This document shows positions 37,553 to 47,146 of a DNA stretch of 64,000 bases, one piece after another (position 1 is the first letter of the stretch; each line of letters begins with the position of its first letter). Position numbers and translations under genes: made by a program. This DNA is from CAIWHR01 sp963734055 (lineage in GTDB: Bacteria > Pseudomonadota > Gammaproteobacteria > Burkholderiales > Casimicrobiaceae), in NCBI GenBank assembly GCA_963734055.1, contig CAVTFQ010000004.1, positions 1-64,000 of the forward strand. Reading direction: 5' to 3'. The notes beneath the pieces are model-generated. The model worked only from the letters and a program-made list of their open reading frames with translations, was not told the DNA's origin and made no database searches.

Positions 37553-37668
37553 CACCCCTTTCATGCCCCGGACTGCAAGGGCTCGGCCTCCCGGCACTTC
37601 AAAACCGCTGCGCCAGGAGTGAAATCCCTCCCCGCTGCTAGAATTCGTCAGGCACGCTGCCGGGCGCG

Positions 37669-38742
37669 GTGAGCATCGGCTCCACGGCCCGGCCCCGCGG
37701 CCTCCTTCGACCGCCCGTGCCGCGCTCCGTTCTCATCGTCAAGCTGGCCGCGATCGGAGACGTCGTCATGGCGCTTCCGATGATCACGGCGCTCCGCGCG
37801 CAGGAAGAAGCGATCCGCATCACCTGGCTCTGCGGCACGACGGTCGCGCCGCTCCTCGAACGCGTCGAAGGCATCGACGAGCTCGTCGCCGTCGACGACG
37901 TGGCGGTGCTCTCGGGCAACCCGGCGCAGAAAGCGCAGGCGGTGATGGCGGGCTGGTCGACGCTCGCCGGCCGCCGCTTCGATCTCGTGCTCACCGCGCA
38001 CTCCGATCCGCGCTACCGGATGCTCGCCGCGCGCGTGCGGGCGCGCGAACGGCGCTGGCTCGGCGAGAAGAGCCCGCGACCGCGCCTCGTCGCCGGCCGC
38101 GCCCACAGCGACGAATACGTGCGCCTCGTGACCGGGGTCGACGACGGCCGCGCCATTCGCTACGCGACGCCGCCGTTTCGCGCGGAACTGGATGCGGGCA
38201 TCGCCCTGCAGCTGGAGCGGCTCGCCGCCCGCCGCCTCGTCGCGCTCGCGCCCGGCGGCGCGCGCAATCCGGCGCGCGACAATCCGCTGCGGCGGTGGCC
38301 GCTCGAGCGCTACGCGGCGCTCGCGCGCCTGCTCGCCGCGAGGGGAGACGCCGTGATCCTGACCGGCAGCGCGGACGACGCCTGGATCCGGCCCGCCTTT
38401 GCCGGCGTCGACGCGCTCGACCTCGTCGGCGCGACGACGCTGCCCGGTCTTGCCGCCCTCTACGCGCGCTGCAGCGCCGTCGTGACCCACGATTCCGGTC
38501 CGCTGCACGTCGCTCGCCTCGTCGACGCGCCGATCGTCGCCCTGTTCGGACCGACGCTCCCCGCGAGCGTCATGCGCGAGACGCCGCGCGTCGTCCCTCT
38601 CTGGCCGGGCGCGGCGCTGCCGTGCGCGCCGTGCTACGACGGGCTGGACTTCGCCGCGTGCGAGTCGAACCGCTGCCTGCAGTTGATCGCGCCCGAAGCG
38701 GTCGTCGCGGAGATCGACGCGCTGCGCGCGCGCGGAGTTTGA
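37669..38742 (+). CDS. glycosyltransferase family 9 protein (heptosyltransferase-like)
   Basis: The 357-residue protein starts at a GTG. SVLIVKLAAIGDVVMALPMITALR (about residues 20-43) is the acceptor-side start of GT9 enzymes; LVALAPGGARNPARDNPLRRWP and the donor-site VVTHDSGPLHVARLVDAPIVALFGPT follow, all typical. It ends PCAPCYDGLDFAACESNRCL, a heptosyltransferase-type tail. It transfers a sugar (possibly a heptose) from a nucleotide donor in the cytosol. The next gene begins two bases after its stop. It opens the rightward glycosyltransferase operon. Confidence 0.88.
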   Translation: MSIGSTARPRGLLRPPVPRSVLIVKLAAIGDVVMALPMITALRAQEEAIRITWLCGTTVAPLLERVEGIDELVAVDDVAVLSGNPAQKAQAVMAGWSTLAGRRFDLVLTAHSDPRYRMLAARVRARERRWLGEKSPRPRLVAGRAHSDEYVRLVTGVDDGRAIRYATPPFRAELDAGIALQLERLAARRLVALAPGGARNPARDNPLRRWPLERYAALARLLAARGDAVILTGSADDAWIRPAFAGVDALDLVGATTLPGLAALYARCSAVVTHDSGPLHVARLVDAPIVALFGPTLPASVMRETPRVVPLWPGAALPCAPCYDGLDFAACESNRCLQLIAPEAVVAEIDALRARGV

Positions 38743-38744
38743 CG

Positions 38745-39906
38745 ATGCGCGTCGCCCTGGTCCACGAATGGCTCGACACCTGGGGCGGTGGCGAGGCGGT
38801 GCTGGCCGAGACTCCTGCGCGTCTTTCCCGGCGCCGACGTCTATACGCTGGTCGATTTCCTGAGTCCGGACGACCGGGCGCGCCTCGGTTCCGCTCGCAT
38901 CGAGACCTCGCCCCTGGCCGCAATGCCGGGCGCGCGCCGCTGGTTCCGCTACGCGGCCGTGCTGCGGCCGCAGGTGATCGAGCGGTTCGACCTCTCGCGC
39001 TACGACGTCGTCGTCTCCGATTCGCACGCGATCGCGAAGGGCGCCCGCACCGGGCCGGGCCAGGTTCACGTCTGCTACTGCCACACGCCGGCTCGGTTCG
39101 CGTGGACGATGGCGTCGACGTACGCCGACCACGCCGCCGCCGACGCGCCTTGGCGCCGCCCCTTCGTCGACTTCGCGCTGGCGCGCTTTCGCCGGTGGGA
39201 CCGCGCGGCCTCGGCGCGCGTCGACCGCTTCGTCGCGAACTCGCGCCACATCGCGGCCGCGATCGCGCGCTGCTACGGACGCGAAGCCGACGTCGTCTAC
39301 CCGCCGGTCGACGTCGACCGCTTCATCGCGGCCGCCGCGACGCGCAATCCGGAAGAGCCGCGGAACGACTACATCACCGTCTCGCGCCTCGTGCCCTACA
39401 AGCGGATCGACCTTCTGGTCGAAACGTTCCGGGCGCTGCCCGAGCGCCGGCTGGTCGTGGTCGGCGACGGTCCGGAGCGCCCGCGGCTCGAGGCGCTCGG
39501 CGTTCCGAACGTCGAGTTCACGGGGCAGCAGGACAACGCCGAAACCGCGCGCCGCGTGGCCAATGCGCGGGCGTTCCTGTTCGCGGCCGAGGAGGATTTC
39601 GGCATCGCGCCAGTCGAGGCGCAGGCCGCGGGGATCCCGGTGATCGCCTATGGGCAGGGCGGCGCGCGCGAAACGGTCCGCGGGCAGGACGACCCACTTC
39701 CGACCGGTGCGTTCTTCGATGCGCAGACGCCGCAGGCGGTCGCCGCCGCCGTGCGCGCGTTCGAGGCGGAGCCCGGCCGGATCAGCGCCGCCGCCTGCCG
39801 CGACAACGCGCTGCGCTTCGCCCCGGCCCGCTTCCGCGAGGAGATCGCGCGCGTCGTCGACCAGGCCGTCGCTGCGCGGGCCCGCGCGGCCGCCGTCGCG
39901 GCGTAG
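38745..39906 (+). CDS. glycosyltransferase family 4 protein (one frameshift)
   Basis: The ATG at 38745 gives MRVALVHEWLDTWGGGEAVLAE, a GT4 start. One extra base near 38808 (GAGACTCC) shifts into LLRVFPGADVYTLVDFL, after which about 365 residues are intact: SDSHAIAKGARTGPGQVHVCYCHTPAR, VVYPPVDVDRF, NDYITVSRLVPYKRIDLLVE, and the donor-binding FGIAPVEAQAAGIPVIAYGQGGARETV. It resembles WbaZ/GumH-type mannosyltransferases. It ends in the TAG that starts the tandem repeat. Repaired length is about 386. Confidence 0.85.
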
Positions 39907-40704
39907 CTGTGAAGGCTCAGGACTTTGTTGCCACGACGCATGAATCCTGCGCAATCGTCATTCCCGCGACACGCAGGCAATCCAGCGACTTGGGTCATTG
40001 CAGGCGACGTCCAACGTCGCTGGGTCCCCGCGTCCGCGGGGACGACGGAGGTTGCGTGCGTCTGTCGCACTCCTCTCGGCAACGACGTCCTGACGATTGG
40101 CACCGAGCTGTGAACATGCAGGACGTTGTTGCCACGACGCATGAATACTGCACAATCGTCATTCCCGCGAACGCGGGAATCCAGCGACTTGGGTCTTTGC
40201 AGGCGACAGTCCAACGTCGCTGGGTCCCCGCGTCCGCGGGGACGACGGAGGTTGGGTGCGTCTGTCGCACTCCTCTCGGCAACGACGTCCTGACGATTGG
40301 CACCGAGCTGTGAACATGCAGGACGTTGTTGTCACGACGCATGAATATTGCGCAGCCGTCATTCCCGCACACGCAGGAATCCAGCGATTTGGATCGTTGC
40401 AGGCAACAGTCCAACGTCGCTGGGTCCCCGCGTCCGCGGGGACGACGGAGGTTGGGTGCGTCTGTCGCAGCCCTCTCGGCAACGACGTCCTGACGATTGG
40501 CACCGAGCTGTGAACATTCAAGACGTTGTTGTCACGACGCATGAACATTGCACAATCGTCATTCCCGCGAACGCGGGAATCCAGCGACTTGGATCTTTGC
40601 AGGCGAGCGTCCCACGTCGCTCGGTCCCCGCGTCCGCGGGGACGACGGAGCATGCACGCGACACGCGCACTCGTCGCGGATACGACGTGCTGACGATCGG
40701 CACC
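39904..40704 (+). repeat. four tandem 200-bp repeats filling the gap between two sugar genes
   Basis: Units begin at 39904, 40105, 40305 and 40505. Each has an ATTCCC-N8-GGGAAT palindrome (perfect at 40161-40180 and 40561-40580, degraded in the other two) and a GTCCCCGCGTCCGCGGGGAC palindrome (e.g. 40224-40243). Unit 1 starts on the stop codon of the upstream gene and unit 4 ends in a TAG three bases before the next ATG. Units 2 and 3 are each open for 65 codons, with TGAACATG linking them. Confidence 0.95.
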
Positions 40705-40710
40705 TAGCCC

Positions 40711-42102
40711 ATGCGCCGCAACCTGCTCAAAGAGAACTCGACGCTCCTCGAAGCGGCGCTGCAGTTCTCGGATCCGCTGTTCGTCGTCGTGGTGGGCGTC
40801 GTCGCCTACCACGCGAAATTCGACAGCTGGGATCTGGAGGCGCGCTACGTGACGGCGCTGCTCGCCGTCGCGCTCGTCGCCTTCGTCGTGTTCTCGACCC
40901 TCCGGCTGCACCAGTCGCAGCGCGGCATCAGCTTTGCCGAGGAGCTTCGCGGACTCCTCGTCGCGTGGCTCGCGATCGCCGTGATCGGCGTCGTCCTGCT
41001 CTTCGTGACGAAGACGGGTCCCCAGTTCTCGCGCGAGTGGGCGATCGTCTGGATGACGAGCGGGTTTGTCGCGCACGCCGCCTCGCGCGCCGCCATGCGC
41101 CTCGCCCTGCGGGCGCTGCGCCGGCGCGGGCGCAACCTGCGCCACATCGTCATCGCCGGCGCGGGCCCGCACGGCCGCGAGATCGCCGCGCGCCTGCGCG
41201 CCGCGCCGTGGAGCGGTCTCAACGTGCGCGGCTTCTACGACGACTCGTGCGCGGAAGGGATGGTCGACGGTCTCCCGGTCCTGGGGGGCGTCGACCGCAT
41301 CGCGGCCGATCTCGCGCTCGAGGACGCGGCCGACCAGGTCTGGATCGCGCTGCCGCTGCGCGCCGAGGACCGCATCCGCGAGGTTCTGAACGCGCTGCGG
41401 CAGACGACCGCCGTCGTGCGCTTCGTCCCGGACATCCAGAGCTTCCACCTGCTGCACCACTCGGTGACCGAGGTCGTCGGGCTGCCGGTGCTGAACCTCA
41501 CCGATTCGCCGCATTCCGGCATCGATTCGACGCTGAAGACGCTCGAGGACCTGGTGCTCGGGGCGGTTCTGCTCGTGATCGCGCTGCCGCTGCTCGTCGC
41601 GATCGCGATCGGCGTGAAGCTCTCCTCGCCGGGCCCCGTGCTCTACCGCCAGGCGCGCGTCACCTGGAACGGCCAGAGCTTCCCGATGTTCAAGTTCCGC
41701 TCGATGCCGCAGGGCTCCGAGGAGGCGTCGGGCCCCGTCTGGTCCCATCGCGGCGAGGAGCGGGCGACGCGGTTCGGCGCGTTCCTGCGCCGCTACAGCC
41801 TGGACGAGCTGCCGCAGCTCATCAACGTCCTGCGCGGCGAGATGTCGCTCGTGGGGCCGCGACCCGAGCGGCCGGAATTCGTGCGCGAGTTCCGGGAGCG
41901 CATTCCGGGCTACATGCAGAAGCACCTCGTGAAGGCGGGCATCACCGGTTGGGCGCAGGTGAACGACCTGCGCGGCGACAGCGATCTCGAGCAGCGGATA
42001 CAATACGACCTCTACTACATCGACAACTGGTCGCTCTGGTTCGACTTGCGGATCCTCGCGCTGACCTTGTGGCACATCCTGACGAGCCGGCACGCGCACT
42101 AG
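40711..42102 (+). CDS. wcaJ: undecaprenyl-phosphate glucose phosphotransferase, WcaJ type
   Basis: The 463-residue protein has four N-terminal membrane segments, a nucleotide-binding-like domain (HIVIAGAGPHGREIAARL, about 145-162), a fifth membrane segment (TLEDLVLGAVLLVIALPLLVAIAIG) and the catalytic sugar-transferase part: FPMFKFRSMPQG, DELPQLINVLRGEMSLVGPRPERPEF and GITGWAQVNDLRGDSD. It loads the first sugar-1-phosphate onto undecaprenyl phosphate at the inner membrane. The gene is separated from the upstream GT4 gene only by the tandem repeats. The hexose is probably glucose, from the closeness to WcaJ. Confidence 0.9.
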   Translation: MRRNLLKENSTLLEAALQFSDPLFVVVVGVVAYHAKFDSWDLEARYVTALLAVALVAFVVFSTLRLHQSQRGISFAEELRGLLVAWLAIAVIGVVLLFVTKTGPQFSREWAIVWMTSGFVAHAASRAAMRLALRALRRRGRNLRHIVIAGAGPHGREIAARLRAAPWSGLNVRGFYDDSCAEGMVDGLPVLGGVDRIAADLALEDAADQVWIALPLRAEDRIREVLNALRQTTAVVRFVPDIQSFHLLHHSVTEVVGLPVLNLTDSPHSGIDSTLKTLEDLVLGAVLLVIALPLLVAIAIGVKLSSPGPVLYRQARVTWNGQSFPMFKFRSMPQGSEEASGPVWSHRGEERATRFGAFLRRYSLDELPQLINVLRGEMSLVGPRPERPEFVREFRERIPGYMQKHLVKAGITGWAQVNDLRGDSDLEQRIQYDLYYIDNWSLWFDLRILALTLWHILTSRHAH

Positions 42103-43349
42103 AGCCCGCGCCCGCAGCGACCGCGATCGGCATCCCGCCCGCGCCGACCGCGACCGCCATCGGCGGCCCGCCCGCTCCCCCGTTCCCCGATCGTCGCGCC
42201 ATCTACGTCGTACTCGCGCTGTTCGGCGCGTCCGTCGTGGCGCTCCTCGCGCTCTACCTCGCCATCACCATTCCGGACCGCTGGTTCGGCGCCGCGTCGC
42301 CGAAGACTTTCGATGCGCGCACGCTCGCCGTCGCCGTCGGCACGGGCGGGATCGACGAGGATGCGCTCGCCGTGACGCCGGATCCGTCGGGAACGATCAT
42401 CGTCACCGTTGCCCTCGCCATCTCCGCCGGCGACTACCCCGGCGTCGCGTGGCACCTCACCGGGCTTCCGCCGGGCACCGACGCACGCCTCCTGTGGCGC
42501 AGCGAGGCGAGACCGGGCCGCACGTTCACGTTCGCCATCCCGCAGGAAGCCGATCGCCTCGCGCCGGTCGTCGTCTCGCGCGACCAGAACTGGATCGGAC
42601 CGCTGAACGGGCTCGCGCTCGCGCTCCGCCTCCCGACGCCCGAGCAGGTGCGGATCACGGGCGTCACGGTCGATCCGATGACGCTGTCCTCGCAGCTCGC
42701 GGGCCGCCTGCGCGACTGGACGACGTTCGAAGCGTGGAGCGGCGCGTCGATCAACACCGTCGTCGGCGGCGCCGACCTCCAGGAGCTGCCGCTCCCGGTG
42801 CTGCTCGGGCTCGCCGCGCTGATGGCGGCGGGCGCGGCAGTCGCGCTCGCGCGCTGGCGGCCGGAATGGATCGGCGCGCAGCTGCCGCTCGCGCTCGTGA
42901 TCATGTTCCTGGCGGGATGGTTCTTGCTCGACCTGCGCTGGCAGTGGAACCTCGCGCGGCAGGTCGTCGTGACGGGACGCACGTACGCGGGCAAGGACTG
43001 GCGCGAGAAGCACCTCGCCGCGGAGGACGGGCCCCTGTTCGAGTTCATCGAGAAGGTCCGGGCGAAGCTTCCGCCGGGGCCGGCCCGGGTGTTCATGGCG
43101 GCGGATGCCCACTACTTCCGCGGCCGTGGCGCCTATCACCTCTACCCGCACAACGTGTACTTCGATCCGTGGACCAACACGCTGCCGGTGGCAACCGAGC
43201 TGCACTCGGGCGACTACCTCGTGGTCTATCACCGGCTCGGCATCCAGTTCGACGCGGCGCAGGGGCTCCTGCGCTGGGACGGAGGGCCGCCGATCGCCGC
43301 CGAGCCTTTGCTCGTCGAGCCCGGGGCGGCGCTCTTCCGGATCCGCTAG
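42069..43349 (+). CDS. hypothetical membrane protein of the glycan operon
   Basis: The frame is open across the wcaJ end; I placed the start at the GTG at 42069, overlapping wcaJ by 34 bases. A Pro/Ala-rich beginning leads into one membrane segment (AIYVVLALFGASVVALLALYLAI), a periplasmic-like domain of about 200 residues (ALAISAGDYPGVAWHLTGLP), two more membrane segments (VLLGLAALMAAGAAVALA, LPLALVIMFLAGWFLLDL) and a C-terminal domain (ARVFMAADAHYFRGRGAYHLYPHNVYFD). I do not recognise a family. Pairing with the next gene, a GT-C-like protein, suggests a role in glycan assembly outside the cytosol. The start is uncertain. Confidence 0.65.
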   Translation: MAHPDEPARALEPAPAATAIGIPPAPTATAIGGPPAPPFPDRRAIYVVLALFGASVVALLALYLAITIPDRWFGAASPKTFDARTLAVAVGTGGIDEDALAVTPDPSGTIIVTVALAISAGDYPGVAWHLTGLPPGTDARLLWRSEARPGRTFTFAIPQEADRLAPVVVSRDQNWIGPLNGLALALRLPTPEQVRITGVTVDPMTLSSQLAGRLRDWTTFEAWSGASINTVVGGADLQELPLPVLLGLAALMAAGAAVALARWRPEWIGAQLPLALVIMFLAGWFLLDLRWQWNLARQVVVTGRTYAGKDWREKHLAAEDGPLFEFIEKVRAKLPPGPARVFMAADAHYFRGRGAYHLYPHNVYFDPWTNTLPVATELHSGDYLVVYHRLGIQFDAAQGLLRWDGGPPIAAEPLLVEPGAALFRIR

Positions 43350-43431
43350 ATGAAACGGCCCCCACGCTCGCCTCGCTCGCTGCCCCCCGAGGGGGCGAGT
43401 CAGTCCCTTGGGGCGGCCCGGCGGGACTGAC
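43350..43431. repeat. burkholderial-type intergenic repeat
   Basis: GCCCCCACGCTCGCCTCGCT, then CCCCCCGAGGGGGC and CCTTGGGGCGGCCCGGCGGG, is a short palindromic repeat that I know as frequent between genes of GC-rich betaproteobacteria. Here it fills the gap between two membrane-protein genes. Confidence 0.6.
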
Positions 43432-44871
43432 ATGGAAATCGTCACGCTCGTCGCCGGTTTGCTCCTGCCATGCGTGCTCGGCGCGGCCGTGCTCGCCGCG
43501 CTGCGCGACGACGCAGGCGCGCCCCTCGCGCCCGGCGAGATCGCGTGGATCGTCGGCGCGGGCTACCTCGTCGGCGCGTTCCTCCTGACGTTGTGGATGC
43601 GCCTGCTCTCGCTCGCCGGCGTTCCGTTCGGCGCCGTCGCGATCGGCGCGCCGCTCCTGCTCGTCACGATCGCCCTTGCCTTCGTCGTGCACCGCCGGCG
43701 GGACGCGGCGACCGGGCGTACGGCGCTCCGCGACCTGCTGCGCGCGCTCGCGGGTCCGCGCGAGCTCGCCCCCGCGGCGCGGCTCGCGTGGCAGATCCTG
43801 CTCGCGTGGATCGCGATCCGCTACCTGCTGCTCGGCCTCGAGGTCGCGTGGCAGCCGCTCTATCCGTGGGACGCGTGGATCCAGTGGGCGACCAAGGCGC
43901 GCGTGTGGTACGAGGAGGGTGCGATCGTTCCCTTCGCCCGGCGCGCGGCGTGGTTCGCGGCCGACGGCCGCGTCTGGTTCGACGCATCGCCCGAGTACCC
44001 GCCGACGCTCCCGCTGCTGCAGGCGTGGGCCTGCATCGCGCTCGGACGCTGGGACGACGTGCTGATGAACTGGCCGTGGTGGCAGTTCTCGGTCGCGCTG
44101 ACGCTCGCCGTCTACGGGTCCCTGCGCGCCGAGGCGCTCGCCGCGCTTCCGGCGCTCGTGGGCGCCTTCCTCGTCGCGTCGCTGCCGCTCGCGAACGTCC
44201 ACGTGGCGCTCGCCGGCTACGCGGACCTGCCGATGGCCGCCTACTACGCTGGCGCCGTGCTCGCGTTCCTGCGCTGGACGCGATCGCGCTCCGTCCGTGC
44301 CGCCATCGTGGCGCTGTTCCTCGCGGTCGCGTGCACGCAAATCAAGGTCCCCGGCCTCGCCTGGGCGCTGACGCTCGTGCCCGGCGTCGTCGTCGCGCTC
44401 TTGCCGCGGCGAGGGCCGCGCTACGTGGTGGTCGGGTTCGCCGTCGCGCTGTTCGCGCTCGCCGTGCTCGCGCAGACGAACCCGGTCATCTTCCACTATC
44501 GGCTCCACCTCGACTTCGATCCTGCGTGGCGGGCGCTCGCCGAGACGCACTTCCTGCTCGCGAACTGGCACCTGCTCTGGTACGCGGCGATCGCCGCTGC
44601 GCTCCTCGCATGGCGCCAGCTTGCCTCGCCTTCCCTCGCGCCGCTGAGCGCGGTCGCAGTCGCCGGCGCGCTGTTCCTCGTCGTCGTCTTCAGCTTCACC
44701 AACGCGCGCCTCTGGGTGACCGAGCAGACGACGATCAACCGCGCGACGCTGCACGTCGCGCCGCTCGCCGTCGTCTTCACGGTCCTCGCGTTCCGGGCGT
44801 TCGCCGCGCGGTTCGCCGCGTCGTGGTCGGCGCGCGCCGTGCCCGCGGACGCCGCGCCGCCGGCAGCCTGA
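43432..44871 (+). CDS. polytopic membrane protein, GT-C glycosyltransferase-like
   Basis: The 479-residue protein has about 11-12 hydrophobic segments. After the second or third comes YPWDAWIQWATKARVWYEEG (about residues 144-163), an acidic, tryptophan-rich first loop like that of GT-C/PMT glycosyltransferases. LPLLQAWACIALG and YADLPMAAYYAG follow. Such enzymes use lipid-linked sugars on the periplasmic side. No family can be named with certainty. It could instead be a glycan polymerase. Confidence 0.7.
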   Translation: MEIVTLVAGLLLPCVLGAAVLAALRDDAGAPLAPGEIAWIVGAGYLVGAFLLTLWMRLLSLAGVPFGAVAIGAPLLLVTIALAFVVHRRRDAATGRTALRDLLRALAGPRELAPAARLAWQILLAWIAIRYLLLGLEVAWQPLYPWDAWIQWATKARVWYEEGAIVPFARRAAWFAADGRVWFDASPEYPPTLPLLQAWACIALGRWDDVLMNWPWWQFSVALTLAVYGSLRAEALAALPALVGAFLVASLPLANVHVALAGYADLPMAAYYAGAVLAFLRWTRSRSVRAAIVALFLAVACTQIKVPGLAWALTLVPGVVVALLPRRGPRYVVVGFAVALFALAVLAQTNPVIFHYRLHLDFDPAWRALAETHFLLANWHLLWYAAIAAALLAWRQLASPSLAPLSAVAVAGALFLVVVFSFTNARLWVTEQTTINRATLHVAPLAVVFTVLAFRAFAARFAASWSARAVPADAAPPAA

Positions 44872-44888
44872 GCGGCGCGGACGAGCGC

Positions 44889-47144
44889 ATGCTCGAGCTG
44901 CCGGGCGTCACGCTGCTCTGCGCCGACACCGCGAACCATGCACTCGCGCTGCGGGCGATCGAGCGATCCCGCCGGGACATCCGCTTCGGGCGCGCGCTGT
45001 TCCTGACCGACGCCCTGCCGCCGGGCCTCGCGGCGCCCGAGGGCCTCGAGATCGCGTCCATCGCGCCGATCGTGTCGCGCGAAGCCTATTCCGCCCTGGT
45101 CCTGAAGGGCCTCCGACCCTACGTCGAAACGCCGCACGCGCTCGTGATCCAGTGGGACGGCTACGTCGTGAACCCGGCGGCGTGGGACCCCGCGTTCCTC
45201 GACTGCGACTACGTCGGCGCCAAGTGGTACTGGCACGAGGCCGGCACGCGCGTGGGCAACGGCGGGTTCTCGCTGCGCTCGCGCCGGCTCCTCGCCGCGC
45301 TCGAAGACCCGCGGATCGTGCTCACCGACGAAGAGGACACGACGATCGGCCGGACGTTCCGGCCGCTGCTCGAACGCGAGCACGGCATCCGCTTCGCCGA
45401 CGAGGCCCTCGCGGACCGCTTCTCCTTCGAGGCGGCGTATCCGATCGGGCGGCCGTTCGGCTTTCACGGGCTGTTCAACTTCTGCCGCACGGTGCCGCCC
45501 GCGGAGATCGCGGCGCTCGCGCCGACCTTCTCCGACGCCATCGCGCGCTCTCCCCAGCTCCTCGCGCTCCTGCGCAACTGCATCGCGATGGCGCAGTGGG
45601 ACGCCGCGCGCGCGATCGGCGCGCGGATCGTCGCGGCGGCGCCCGAAAACGACGAGGCGAGGTCGCTCCTCGCCGCCGCGGAACGGGCCGCGGCGCAGGC
45701 GCCGCCGGCCGGCCGCAACGATCCCTGCCCCTGCGGCAGCGGCAAGCGCTACAAGCACTGCCACGGCGCGCTAGGGGCGGGTGCGAGCCCGGTCCCGCCG
45801 GTCGCCGACATCGATGCGCAGGTGCGCGACGCGATGGCCGTCCATCAGCGCGGCGATCTCGAGACTGCCGAGCGCGGCTATCGCGCGGCGCTCGCGGGCG
45901 CGCCGGGACATCCGATGGCGACGCACTTCCTCGGCGTCTCGCTGTATCAGCGGGGACGGCTCGAGGAGGCGCTGCCGCTCCTCGAGGCGGCGGTCGCCGC
46001 GGTCCCGCAGGAAGCCGAGTTCCACAACAACCTGGGGCTCGCGCTCGCGGCGGCGGACCGGTACGGCGAAGCGATCGCCGCGCACCGGCGGGCGCTCGCG
46101 CTGCGGCCCGATCATGCGGCCGCGTGGAGCAACCTGGGGCTCGCGCTGCACGCGGAAAACCGGTTGCCGGAAGCCATCGATGCGTTTCGCCGCGCCATCG
46201 CGCTCACTCCCGATTTCGCGCAGGCGCACTGGAACCTGGGCCTCGCGCTCCTCGCGCACCAGGATTTCGAGGAGGGCTGGCGCGAATACGCGTGGCGCCA
46301 CCGGGCGCCGGAATTCGCGCGCCACGCGCGCGCGTGGCCGGGACCGCGCTGGGATGGCGCGGACGCCGCCGGGCGGACGCTGCTGGTGACCTCCGAGCAG
46401 GGACTGGGCGACACCCTGCACTTCATCCGCTTCGTGCAACCGCTCGCGGCGCGCGGGGCGCGCGTCATCGTGACCGCCGAAGCCCCGCTCGTCCGGTTGC
46501 TCGCCACCGCGCCGGGCGTGGCCGCCGTTTGCGGCCCGGACGACAAGCCGCCTGCCTACGATGCGCACGTTCCGCTCTTCGACCTCGCCGGCCTCCTGCG
46601 GGTGACGCCCACCTCGATACCCGTGATCGTGCCGTACCTTGCCGCGGACGCAGCGCGACGCGCGACGGTGGCGGAAGCGCTGAGCGCACACGCCGGCGCC
46701 CGCAAGGTCGGCATCGCGTGGTCGGGGAGCCGCGCGAACACGCTGAACCGCCGTCGATCGATTCCACTCGCCGCGCTGGCGCCGCTGTTCGCACTGCCCG
46801 GCATCGCGTGGTTCTCGCTGCAACGGAGCGTCGACGAAGAGGAGATTGCGGGCGTTCCGGCCGCGCGGGCGCTGCATCGCCTGCCGGCGCGGGAAGATTT
46901 CGACGGCATGGCGGCACTGGTTGCGGAACTCGACCTCGTCGTCAGCATCGACACCAGCATCGTGCATCTTGGCGGCGCTCTCGGACGGCCGACGTGGATG
47001 ATGCTCGCGACGGCGACCGACTGGCGGTGGCACACGAGCCACGCCGATACCCCGTGGTATCCGACGGTGCGTCTGTTCCGTCAGCCCCGCGCCGGCGACT
47101 GGGACGCGGTCGTCCGCGACGTCGCGGCGGAACTCGCGCGCTGA
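44889..47144 (+). CDS. DUF5672 + SEC-C + TPR + GT9-like fusion protein
   Basis: The 751-residue protein has four parts. Residues 1-240 are a DUF5672 glycosyltransferase-like domain (VIQWDGYVVNPAAWDPAFLD, DCDYVGAKWYW, VGNGGFSLRSRRLL). Residues 279-296 form a SEC-C zinc motif (NDPCPCGSGKRYKHCHG). Residues 310-455 are TPR repeats (EAEFHNNLGLALAAADRYGE, AAWSNLGLALHAENRLPEAI). Residues 490-751 are a GT9/heptosyltransferase-like domain (LLVTSEQGLGDTLHFIRFVQ, VGIAWSGSRANTLNRRRSIP, VVSIDTSIVHLGGALGRPTW). This is an unusual fusion of two transferase domains. It starts 17 bases after the GT-C gene. Confidence 0.85.
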   Translation: MLELPGVTLLCADTANHALALRAIERSRRDIRFGRALFLTDALPPGLAAPEGLEIASIAPIVSREAYSALVLKGLRPYVETPHALVIQWDGYVVNPAAWDPAFLDCDYVGAKWYWHEAGTRVGNGGFSLRSRRLLAALEDPRIVLTDEEDTTIGRTFRPLLEREHGIRFADEALADRFSFEAAYPIGRPFGFHGLFNFCRTVPPAEIAALAPTFSDAIARSPQLLALLRNCIAMAQWDAARAIGARIVAAAPENDEARSLLAAAERAAAQAPPAGRNDPCPCGSGKRYKHCHGALGAGASPVPPVADIDAQVRDAMAVHQRGDLETAERGYRAALAGAPGHPMATHFLGVSLYQRGRLEEALPLLEAAVAAVPQEAEFHNNLGLALAAADRYGEAIAAHRRALALRPDHAAAWSNLGLALHAENRLPEAIDAFRRAIALTPDFAQAHWNLGLALLAHQDFEEGWREYAWRHRAPEFARHARAWPGPRWDGADAAGRTLLVTSEQGLGDTLHFIRFVQPLAARGARVIVTAEAPLVRLLATAPGVAAVCGPDDKPPAYDAHVPLFDLAGLLRVTPTSIPVIVPYLAADAARRATVAEALSAHAGARKVGIAWSGSRANTLNRRRSIPLAALAPLFALPGIAWFSLQRSVDEEEIAGVPAARALHRLPAREDFDGMAALVAELDLVVSIDTSIVHLGGALGRPTWMMLATATDWRWHTSHADTPWYPTVRLFRQPRAGDWDAVVRDVAAELAR

Positions 47145-47146
47145 TC

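Noticed and set aside
37648..39954. Antisense open frame of 768 codons
   Set aside because: It lies opposite the GT9 and GT4 genes, has only Arg/Ala-rich sequence, and exists because GC-rich codons rarely give stops on the other strand.
39904..40704. CRISPR array
   Set aside because: The units are 200 bases, contiguous and without spacers; no cas genes are near.
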